Shown here in pieces: positions 49,013 to 59,690 of a stretch of DNA of 64,000 nucleotides (within the stretch, counting starts at the first letter, position 1; each line of letters opens with the position of its first letter). Location of the stretch: NCBI GenBank assembly GCA_037576195.1, contig CM075103.1:21390001-21454000 (forward strand), given 5' to 3'. A program made the translations under genes and the position numbers. The notes below the pieces were generated by a model that worked only from the letters and a program-made list of their open reading frames with translations, was not told the origin of the DNA and did no database searches. The stretch comes from Phytoseiulus persimilis (Eukaryota > Arthropoda > Arachnida > Mesostigmata > Phytoseiidae).

Positions 49013-52000
49013 GCTGAGCCTGGAATTCCTTCCTCAGCTACTAACTGCTCAAAAGATCAAACGGGACCCAGGTGCAGCGATGACGCGAACGCCTAAACTG
49101 CTTCGAACGCCGATCCGTCGGTTTTCTTGGGCGGCTCCGACTGAGAGGCCCGTTCGATCCACCAACGGGTTTGGGACCCTCCTCAATCCTCGAGGCTGGA
49201 AGTGGGGGTCATGGAGCAACAGGTTCGGCAGATTCCTGCGCTCCACATCGGGCCCATCTCGAATCGGAAACGTTCGTTCCCACGAATCACTTCCCCAAAT
49301 TAGGGTCCCGACGTCGGCATAACCTCTGACAACCTACGTATTGGCGAATCTTAACACGACCCCATAAGTAATGAAGTGCGGAGTGATTTCCCAATGCCTC
49401 AGCGACAGCTTGTCATGCCCGGAAGCCCGCGCTCTGCCTCCGTCGTCCAGGGACTGGGGAAGATGGAAAGGTGGAGTCATAGGCGACGAAAAGTCGGGTG
49501 GGGGAGAGACGGATTAGGCAGAACTCCGGGAGCGCAATCCTTCAGGGAGGGAGACGTCTGCATCCGAACATTCCGCCCAAGAGTCCATTAGTTTTCTGCA
49601 GCCTCTCAAAAACATGGAGTTTGTGGACGTCGAAGGCCTGCATAGCTAACCTGCCCCGAGGGAGTCCTTGGAAACTTCCCTGAAATTCCCGGCATAGCGA
49701 ACTTCTAAGAGAACGGACTTTCCTCATAACAAACTCAGTAGAGACAGGATTTGTCAGATGACGAATCCGGGTAGATAATGACCTGGACGGATGGCGATTG
49801 TAGCAGATTACGAACTGTTCAGGAACTAACTTCACGAATGCGGATCATTGTTGGGAGTCCCGATCGGACAAGAGACACGGAGAAGAAGAGAAGTGCGTTT
49901 CCTATCTGGGTATTTTTTCTTTAGGCTCCCACCACGACTAAGTCGCTGAAATGGCCTAGTAAGCGATCGCCAGAAAGGCGGTTGAATGGGAGAGGGGCTC
50001 CAGAGAGCGCCCCGGAGAACGAGAAATCTAGCCGGCAACGACCCGTCTTTAACGCGTCGTCACTCTCTGTGCCGGCGGGTTCTCTTCACTCGCCGCGACG
50101 CGGTGAGAGCCTAAGAGAACACTACCCCTATCTGTGAGCAAAGTTCATCCCCTGTGGAATTTCCGAAAACATCTTGTTGTAATATTAAAGTGCACGGAAT
50201 CTTCGACACATCTCAATGAAGTTTGGGGATGCCTCCGAATAGCCGCAGGGGAAGCGGCAATCTTCGGAATTTCAACGAAACTTGAACGAAAATTTCAACT
50301 TGTAGACTTCCGCCGCTGCTAGACTGGTCTCCATACTGTCGTTATTCATGCCGGAATCAATCATCAACTTTTGAAGCATGACATCTTCCAGTGTTCTGAG
50401 AATGTGCTGTGGCAATCTTCCCGGAAACATGTTCACGCGAGAGCTCCCGCTCCTCCGCGGTGTTTGGCGAGCTTCTCCATCGACGGCCGTTCTGGCGCTG
50501 TTGTTCTCCGGTTCGGCTCCATGTTCTTCACCGTAGTCGAGGAACCAGGGATCCGGAGAGCGATCTATTCGCGCTTTATCCGCTGCATGCGATGTGAGTT
50601 ACAAATAGCAATGCTCTTTCTCCAAGGATAATTTGCGAAAATTGTCAGATTCGGCAGGTGGATCGTGTGGCAGTCGATCACTAGACGGCCTCGAGCTCAA
50701 AGCCCTTGACAACAGGTTAACTCACTAGAATCTAAGCCTGGACGCTGGATAACGTTGATTACCGAGGCTTTGAGCCTCGGCGCTTCAGGCATCTCGTTCT
50801 GAGAATCCGACAAGATGCTGACGAGGGATCACTCATCGCCCTACATCGAAAGACAAGCTCCTGTTCGTTGATTGCGGTTGTTCATTGTGCACAGCATGTC
50901 TCTCATAGTTGAGTGCATTAGGCGTCCCTCCGTGTGCTGTTAGCGTGAGTAATACTTGTTTCTTCGAGTGCCTGTAGAAGATGTCGTTTTCGCAGTAGGC
51001 ACGCTCACGTACAGTTGGCAGAAGTTCCTTCGTTCCTAGCTCAACATCATCTGGTTAGCGGACTCGGCATGGAACCGCTATCCGAGAATAGAGTCCCTCA
51101 TTCGGACTCATCTTCCCGTGAATGCTCCTGTCAGCTCGCGGAACCCTTCCGACCGGTTCTCGCGAGAATTCCAAGCCTGTCACACTTCGATTCGGTTGGC
51201 ATGATTACGGGGAACGGAGCAGAGAACAGTGATCATCACAACGGGAGAGTCCCGAGGAGGAACATCTTCGAATGCCCGAACAGTGGGCTCATTCGATGAG
51301 AGTTGAGCCGGAGTTCCGGCTCCGAGTGAAGAGATTCATTGCAACCCTACCCGAGGATACGACTGAGCGGTGAGCGGGAAGCCTCTCTGGACGCCGGGAT
51401 CAAGAATTTTTCATCGAAGCGAGGGCTTCCGGCCCCATTCCAATATTCTTGTCCGAAGTCGGCAACAGCTCAACTCACCGTGATAGCACTCGTAGGAATA
51501 TGGATGACGCGAAATTCCCATGATTCCTAACCTCAGCGAAAGAGGCATCGAGAGCTTCCTCCCTCTGAGACTGGAGGGGAGTTTGAAGTTCTGCGGCGGG
51601 AAGAGTACCCCAGGAATCCTCTTTGAAGATGTTCATCGCCGTTCCCCGAAATCTCATTCCCTAATTGAGTTGCAGCTTTCAATTGAAGCGAGGTCTTGAA
51701 AAAGTGTTCAAATCGCATTTTGCTGATCGGGGAAAATTGATCGGCGCGCTCAGTTTCGCTTCATGCGATCGCATTCCCCTCCTGTTTCGCTGAAGTAGTC
51801 AGTTTGTATCATGACTCTGGCTGAATAGTTTCAGCGATTGGCGAGCGGAACCTCTCGAGTCCATTCGAAAAGAAGTCAGATCAGGTTTATTGGAATCGGA
51901 CACTCGTTTCAGACAACGTACCTTGCAATCATAATGAATTCGAGAACTACACATTTGAGGAGAAGTAGTCCGGTGACTGAAGTTGCTCGTTCGGATCTAG

Positions 52001-53422
52001 TCTGCCCGATGTAGCTTTCGAGCCATCGGACCGTTATTCCCAAGTCATCGAGAAATTTCCTCCGGGTAGTGGTTCTGAATCACAACTCTCCCACAGGATC
52101 AGAACTGAATTGATGCTCGCACGGATTTCCAGACTCGGAAACTCGAGCCTATTCTTGCTCTCCGACGACGATGTCCTATCTCATCGCAGCTCGTCATTCC
52201 GAAGGGAATCAAGCGACGAATGTCAATGCTGGGGATCGACAAGCGGCGGCTGGACATCGTGGACGACACTCCCGTTTCCGGGGCAGCGAAGATGTCATGT
52301 GCGGGCTACTAGTGGAGCCAACGGAATACACTCAATCGACGAGGTTTCCTGCAGAAACGACCCTCCAGGGTGAACGAGCTCAGTTTATCCCCGAATATCT
52401 GACGATGAACCCGTTACCCGCCAGATTGAAACTACGTCTATCCCGACGGCTGTCGGCATTTTTCCAAAATTGTCACTCCAGTTTCGACTCGAATTCCGGC
52501 TCACCTCTCTACCACCGCTCGAATCCTCGAAATGAAAAGTCCCGTCGCACGAGCTCTCTGGCTCTGACGTGGGATCCTTCGCAGGAATTTTCAAAACAGC
52601 CTGCGCGAATTCCTTCTTGATTCTCATTCTAATCGGCTTAGAACGCGTCGTGTCAAGATCCGGAGGGAGCTTTGCTCTAAGTGGTCGGGTCTGATGATCC
52701 CGAGCCCGAGTATCTCTCCGAGAGCGCGGTGCTCTAATTCGCCTATGATGCAACGTCCTCTGGAGTGCCGAATCGCACAAGTCGTCAAACTTTACACATT
52801 GTTGTGCGAGACCTCAAGTCTTGACTTCTCTTTCGAAATATTCGCTGGAGTCGCAAACGAACCGAGCCCCGAGTGGAGTGATTCGAGTCATGTTTCAAAG
52901 AATGTATGATGGACAGTCTGTGCAACGGAACCGAGTGAAATCTGCAGCGGTGCATCCTCCAGGGGAACAAGTTGTGGAACATACAACGGATCCGCAGCTG
53001 GGATTCCCCGGACGATAGACTCTGTAGCTTTCTTACCGGAGCGGATCGCGATGACTCCCGAAAAGCCAGCGCTGCTCACCATAGCGGAGCACACTTAGCA
53101 CAGTTATGAGAATCCGCAAGATCTGTGGGCGAGATGAGGAATCGGTACACTTCTTTCAACTATATGGCGCTGTGGGTGAATGCGGATAGAGGCGTCGAGA
53201 TCGCGCTGATCCCGATTCTTTCCCACGGTAGATCAATGCATGGCCAGGGAGCGCGTCAACTGGGCCTCGCCGTCAACTTCCGAGCGGACCGGCAGGCAGC
53301 GGACTTGAAGCGGATTGGGAGATTGGGTGAGGTTGGGTTAGGGCTCGGGCGAGCGAGCAGATCGACAGCCAGCGCACTCGAAATTCGTGCGGGGGAATCC
53401 GGTGAGATCAGGTAAAGGCCTC

Positions 53423-53507
53423 TGTTGACCCCGTGGCCCTGTTGACCCCGTGGCCCGGTTGACGGCGAAGCCCACTTGACGCCGGGGCCCAGTTGACGGG
53501 CACCCGC
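53423..53507. repeat. 17-bp tandem repeat, five units
   Basis: Five consecutive 17-bp units. The first two are identical (TGTTGACCCCGTGGCCC); units three to five keep the TTGAC core and mostly a CCC end with changes between. The period is not a multiple of three, so it is not a protein repeat in one frame. Confidence 0.9.
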
Positions 53508-55025
53508 ATGGCCAGGAGCACGATTCGCGACGAGAAGCGGAGTTTGAAACGTGTTCTCGCGCTATATCCGTAGAGGGATACAGGGAGCTTGTTGCATAAG
53601 CTGAGTGCTGTTGCTCTCGTACCGCGGTTGGCGGATGTGTTTCACGGAGAATCTTGGACAGATCGAAAGGTCCGGTCGAACTCTTGGATTGGAACATCGA
53701 CGCCCCCTACCTGCACAAAAATTGGGTGAGGGATCGAAAGAGATTGTTGTAGTTGGGAAAACGGTCATGTTCATTCAATGTTATCCCGATACTAAGTTGA
53801 TCTGAATCGCGCACGATGGGCCTCGACTATAGCGAAACTTCCTACACCAGGCTCAAAGTCTGCTCTCTCCGTTTCGTCTCAGAGCACAAAAGTGCTAATG
53901 CGCTCAGCCTTTCTTGACCCATGATTATCATGATTCATGATCTGCTCCAGCCGTTTCAAAGACGTCTCACAGCTCGCTGGTGTAACTAGGGTGGTGAGAA
54001 GAAATTTCGTGGCAAGCGCTCTAATCACCGTGTTGGATAATGAGGCTGGGGAGTTCCACCGGAAGCGCCACGCGCATGCTCCGTGGCACGGATCAGTATT
54101 TTGTCAGTCATTTATCTCGTCATAGAACCTCTCTGATGGATCGAAGTAGAACTCCGATCGTTCACCTACTCAGCCCTCTGTACCGCAATCGTGTTCCTGA
54201 TTCGGATTGGATTCCTGCGTCAGTTGAGGAGATTGACAGGACTTCGAATTTTTCTGTTCTCAGCTCTGTGGTTCCTGGAGAGATAGAGATGCAATCCCCC
54301 CCCCACCCCCCCGGACGAACCATGACAGCGAGAAGGAGGCGTTCGTTTACTTCATCCATCAACATCGCATCGTTCTGTCCAGGAAGTGGTAGCGGCTTCA
54401 TTGAGTCGAGTGTGAAGCATGCATTCTTTGATCCGTCGCTCGAAGCGATCTCCTAGCAACAGATCTTCGCTCGTTGATGAAGCTCCAGCACCGTGAGATT
54501 AAAAGTTTCAAACAGTGCCGTCTGGGACGAGCGTGAGCCATCCTTATCGCTTCCGAAGCGGGACCTTGATCCTTTGAAACCTGGATTGGCCGGAACAGAG
54601 CAAGATCCAAGAAAAATGTAAGCGCTGATGAGTTCATCTCAACACAACATAGAGCATGTCGTGTCCGTGGCGCAAGGGTGAGGGTCGCTGCGCCGCGACC
54701 CGCAGTAGACGGGTTCGATGTCGAAATTCGGTTGTTTGAGTGGTTGCATCTCGATGATAATCATGACCTCTTCGACCCAGTCAATGCGACAACGCCCTCA
54801 CATGCCGCTCAATGATCACCTGAGAAGAACAAACTCTCATTCGTCCAATGGACCCCGAGGTCTCTCATCAATTCGAGAAAGGGATGCTCTCTCACGTTGA
54901 GCACAAGTACGTCAAGTGAGAGAGAAGTGTGTGCCCGGTTTCGGAACAGAAAGCCTGCCCGCGACATGGGAGGGCTACCTTGGTGTAGGACGCTCATTCG
55001 CCGGAACCAATATTCTCGAACTGCG

Positions 55026-55045
55026 CAGGTGGGTGGGGGGGGGGG
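55026..55045. repeat. Poly-G tract
   Basis: Run of G residues interrupted once or twice (GTGGGTGGGGGGGGGGG). A similar poly-C/poly-G tract lies near 54297-54312. Confidence 0.8.
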
Positions 55046-55532
55046 TTGGAGCAAGCCCCATCGTTTCCACGGCGGAATCGCGAGCTTTTGAGTGCTGAAT
55101 CAGCTGATACAGGAAACGATTCTCCGGAAACTAATGTTACCGATCACAGATTCCATCTCAGTTGGGCTGTTGCCACATATTAGATGACGGTTTCAGGAGA
55201 TTCGATAATCGAAGCCCGGCTGCTGAACACATGCGATTGCGATGAGATTCGGATTCTCGTTGCATGGAGGCGACTTTCACGATTCGAAACGTCGACAGAA
55301 TAGGCTCCGTAACACAGCAGGGCAATCGAAACGGTCTGACCAGATGTGTCGCTTGGAAATTCAGGGCCGAATGCGCGTCGACGACGAGTTGAGCCAGTGA
55401 CGCTCAACGTATATTATTCGGGGCATTTCCTTCAATATGTGAGTGAGGAATCTGCTTCCCGCTGATACATGGCCGTCGAATCGAGTTGAGATGAGAAAAC
55501 GCATCGAAGGTTCAAGACCGTAAGATAATAAT

Positions 55533-55538
55533 TTATTT
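55533..55538 (-). promoter_or_regulatory. AATAAA signal on the minus strand
   Basis: AATAAA followed by AT-rich sequence. It would serve a minus-strand transcript ending here; the AT-rich, frame-poor DNA at 55.6-56.5 kb would then be its 3' UTR. Which gene it belongs to is not clear. Confidence 0.3.
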
Positions 55539-58500
55539 ATCGATTCAAATTCGATCATTACATTCGTCTTATCCAGTCTCATAATTTCCGTTATTCTCTC
55601 CTCTCTCTGTCTGTTTCTCACGAGTGTATCCACAAAGTTCACGTCTCAAGTTTGAATCGTTCCTTTCGTACTCTCCAGTCAATCAGTCGTTTCCTTAGGA
55701 AGTGATCCTCACTCACGTTCTGTTGTTAAACATCTGTTTCTCTCTGTATGCATGCGGTCGCTTGTTGTAGTTTGATGATGTAACCATTATATACATGAAA
55801 TGGAGGAAATTAGCCCTCCGAGCTTTGCTGAAGCAAATGGTGTTGGAAAGAAGAACAAAATAACTCTTATCTCTCGTTTCGTCGTTCGTCATGTCGCAAA
55901 CAGAGCTTCGTCTACTTATCGATGCCCCTTAACGGTAACCGGGACATAATTGAGTCAAATAACGAAGTTTCAAGAGATTTCGCTCTCTGTCAGACAGCCT
56001 TCTAGTCATTGGGCCGACTGGCTGACGAACTGCCCATCTAATTAGAAGTGAAAATAGTAGCGATAGTACTAGCGGTAGTACTCTATAGATAAAGAACTTT
56101 AGCCTACGAGTCGTTTGCTGCCACGTTGTAGCTGAATTGCCATGATGTCAATGCTGCACATCAACGCAAGTGTGCCTTTACATTGCTCACTGTCTCTCAA
56201 TCTCCCAGGCGCTTCTTGTGGTCTCCAAAAAATCCAACGACCGAACGGAAACTATGCGGCTACAGACCGATAGAAAGATGGATCGCTGATCCCCGAAACG
56301 AAAGACTGCTTTTTTTCACAGGTTAATCCCTCTCCCAGCGACTTCTGTAAGCATCTGATGGAAGAGAAGAATATCTAAAAACGTCGGGAAGAAGCTCGCT
56401 TGAACATTCAGAGGGGGCAAATCTCATCCTTGACGGATTGAACGAACGGGGTTTCCGGATGGGTCGGATACCTTCCACTCTCCACTTGAATCAAGGAAAA
56501 GCTGCAGATTCCTCAATTCAGGTAGCCTTTTTCTGATCAGATTCAAACTGAATGCGTCTCTGTCGACGTGACTTTGATGCTGACCAAAACATGGGAAGAT
56601 TGTGGCCGAAAAAGTTTTGAGAGCCCTCTGGAACTTTTCTTCTCTGGGAGGGAATCCTCATCACTGGAGGAACCGGTTCAAACTCCGCAAAATCCCGGTC
56701 AGTCCTAATTCGTTCCAGGTTTCCGACGAGGATGAGAGGCTGATGGAAACGGATCAAGCGCTGTTTTCCTATGTCATCACTTGCACCGTCACCACCACCA
56801 GCAATCGTATTGCTCAATAGTTATCTCAATAATAGTTGCCTCCATGGTAGATTCAGAAGTGACCAAGATTCTTCTCGACTTTTCCCGTTTTGATCCCTCC
56901 TCCTCATGGTTCTGTCTACGATTCGATTTCATCAATTGGTCCCACGTAGGGTAGGTTCAGAGTCCAGTTCGGGGTTCGGGCTGTTCCCTTCTTCCGGTCA
57001 TTCCCATGTTCGTCCTCCTGTCGTCGTCCGATTCGGACGTCGCCGTCGTCTCTTCGTCCCCTCAGTGAGCTTTGAATTTCGGCAGAAAAACGCGAGACGG
57101 CCTTTGATATGTTGCAGGAGAGGCGAGAGCGCACAGCGACTTGTCGGGAAAAACCGGTTCGATATCTTCACTTCCTTTTGTTCTTGTGAATTTGTTCGGC
57201 TCACTTTTTCCACTCGCACGCTCGATCGCTCGTTCGCACAACGAATGTTAAGAAACCTGTCGCCGCTGTATGTACAACACCGTCATTCCCCTCGAGATCG
57301 CTGCCTCCTCCAGATCTCTGGGAAGGATCCTCCTCGATTCTTAAGGTCGTCAAAGCGACGGCAGCAGCTCAAACTGGAGGTTTAGGAACTAGTTGGAGAA
57401 CAACAAAGTGGAAGAAATTTCCCGTTCAGCCTTCATCAAAGATAAAGAGTGATTTTGGCTTCGCACTTGCTTCTCCCAATTGTAACCCACAATCAATCAG
57501 AACGCTCATCGTTGGCAGCGACTTGGATACAATCATTATCAATCATCCGCTCAAGACCGCTGGGACATAAGGCGGCTCAAGGCAAGGGTTCTCGAACTTG
57601 GCTTCGCCAGTGTCCGGGTTCCTCGTCGTGGCTCGGTTGCGTCTCGCGGAACGCTTCATGGACGACTTCCGACACGCATTAGAGAGCATTGTCGGCGCTT
57701 ACGGATTATCCCGCGAATAGGTGTTCAACCATGACGCTGAGCCGGGACGACTGGGATGTCAAAGTCGTATAAGTTCGAAAGTTCACGTCGCGATTCCCGC
57801 GAGTTTTGATCCGACACTTGAGAGGATCTGCGCAGATGGAAGGAAAACGTAAACAAGAAAGGAAAGGGCGTGATTTTCCCAGAGCGCTCCGAGTGGCAGG
57901 GTGTGACCATTTGAGTGAGGTGGATTTGAGTGGAAACTCAACATCGAGCCGGCCTCGACCCGTATCGATGCGTCGCAATCCGTATCATTGTTTTTGTCGA
58001 CGTACTTCCATTTTCGTTAACAACATGGCTAGAACTAGTACTTGTTGTAGGGCTAGAACATCGAAGCTAGGCAAAATACTTCATCTTCTCCATCGACTCA
58101 AGTTTTTGTTTGTAGCTCCTGCACTCAAGGCGTGGCTTGTGCCTTTGATTTCCTCCTCTCCCTACCGGAGTATACATCAGCTTATCTCAAATAGTTCCAT
58201 TCAAAAAGTCCGGCTCCTGCTTCAGCATCGGTTGCTAGAGACTGCTCCCAGTCTTATCTCGTCCTACAGAACGAACTCCTGAATCTTTGTCGGCTTCTGT
58301 TTCCTCCTCGCTTGTTCACTCGTTGGAATTCGAAACTAAGACTAGGCACGAATTTTCCTGTCCGTTCCCCATCACCTGCTGCCGGTGGGTGCGTCTTTTT
58401 TTTTTTTCTCTTGGTTCGGGCCTACTCGACGCATCGCGTTCCGAGTTTATCCCAGGGCGTTTTCAGGTTTTCTACGATCCCAGCCCCCAGAATTGTTTTG

Positions 58501-58740
58501 TATGACCGGAGACACGTGAGGTTCACTTGACTTGATATTTCGTACAGTTTTCTTTCTGATCCCCGATTGCAACCATCAGTTTTTCCTCGAATCGCAGTGT
58601 TGGTGCGAATTCGCTATCAGAATTTCGAATGTAGCGTTTGTAAACGTGAGGATCAGAGCTTTCGGCTCGCGAAGATGGTCTCTGTGAAACTGAATTCCAT
58701 CTCAAGTGGTGTTTCCTTTTGAGAATCTCGAGAAACTCTG
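55539..58740. other. AT-richer stretch, no supported gene
   Basis: 55.6-56.5 kb is poor in open frames and AT-richer than the rest, consistent with UTR or intergenic DNA. 56518-56820 and 56906-57385 have opposed frames on the two strands. 57980-58500 is T-rich with Ser-rich plus-strand frames that could be decayed coding sequence; I cannot classify it. Confidence 0.35.
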
Positions 58741-58751
58741 CGATTCTTTAG

Positions 58752-58973
58752 TTGTTGAGCTCTTATCGTTCGCCTCGACTTGGTGCCTCGTCCCAGTACT
58801 CGATGGAAACTTTAACTTACCCAAGCTATACCGAAATTACATACTCCGGCTCGCCAGGCTTCCCTGGTGGAACTTCTTCACTTTTGGACCAAGATACATT
58901 ATATCAGCCTCACGAGTCGACATTCGCTCCTAGCCTTGAGAGTTTTGGGTTCGCTAAAAAACACTGGCCTTAG
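58752..58973 (+). CDS. Candidate Ser/Tyr/Pro-rich exon
   Basis: A 73-codon plus-strand frame to TAG. It is rich in Ser, Tyr, Thr and Pro (YSMETLTYPSYTEITYSGSP), like a disordered tail. The second open frame over the same bases is hydrophobic and less regular. No splice model and no family. Confidence 0.25.
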   Translation: MLSSYRSPRLGASSQYSMETLTYPSYTEITYSGSPGFPGGTSSLLDQDTLYQPHESTFAPSLESFGFAKKHWP

Positions 58974-59690
58974 CTGGTTGTCTGTTGGACGCAGCATGTC
59001 CCGTCTTCGGTATTAAGTTAATTCACATTCGATTCGCAGATACACGGAACACGGTCGTATGGCTCTCAAACAATTCGTTATTGACGAGCTAACTATCTTA
59101 TAAAAAACGGCTTTGAATCCAAATCATCACCTCTCGATCCTGGAGGTGGTTCGAACTGTAATTACGGCCAACCATTGATCAGAATTAACTATTGCAATAC
59201 AAACACAGAAGAACGCTCCCGAGCTTCTCGGAAACACCTGACGATCCCATTCCCGTCGCCAGTATGATACCTGAACAGTTCTTCAGCCCAATGCTAGTTC
59301 CTTGTACCTTCAGGATCGCTGCGGACAGATTCGCCGCAATCATGAGGGAACACTACCCGGATAACGTGAGACGGTTTTGGAGGTTTTCCAAAACGAAATC
59401 CCGGTTGCACGTCGGCCCTCAACCTAATGGAAACGCGGGTAGAGAGGAATCGTCAAGTGCCTCCGCTTTTCTCCATCCTCCGCTGATGGAAGCTGATTAA
59501 CATTTGTAAGGATTGTTCAGTTCAGAGTCGAAGCTAAAAATGCACCAACAGGCCGACGGATATCGTCTGCTTCATCAAAACATTACTGTACAAAATGGCG
59601 AAATGAGAGTTGATTTTTCCAATATCGTCCGATAGCAGCCTCGAAAAAAAGCAGCAGCAAAACCGGCAAAGAGGAGGACGGAACCTTCGT

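Larger units (their letters stand above)
49013..55532. other. Stretch with only weak coding signs
   Basis: Open frames with some natural composition: 49049-49246 (-), 50371-50592 (+, ending at a strong gtgagt donor), 52171-52620 (+) opposed to 52385-52780 (-), 54040-54456 (+) opposed to 54162-54401 (-), and 55361-55642 (-). None has a recognised domain or a consistent multi-exon model. A 17-bp tandem repeat and a poly-G run are described separately. Confidence 0.35.

Noticed and set aside
53338-53697. Collagen-like repeats on the minus strand
   Set aside because: The apparent Gly-rich pattern comes from the 17-bp DNA repeat, whose period breaks the frame.
54661-54730. A functional tRNA
   Set aside because: Only box-like motifs are present; the acceptor stem does not pair and the arms are incomplete.
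57806-58282. A 158-codon plus-strand frame as a functional protein
   Set aside because: Irregular composition, no domain and no splice signals; a neighbouring frame is equally open.
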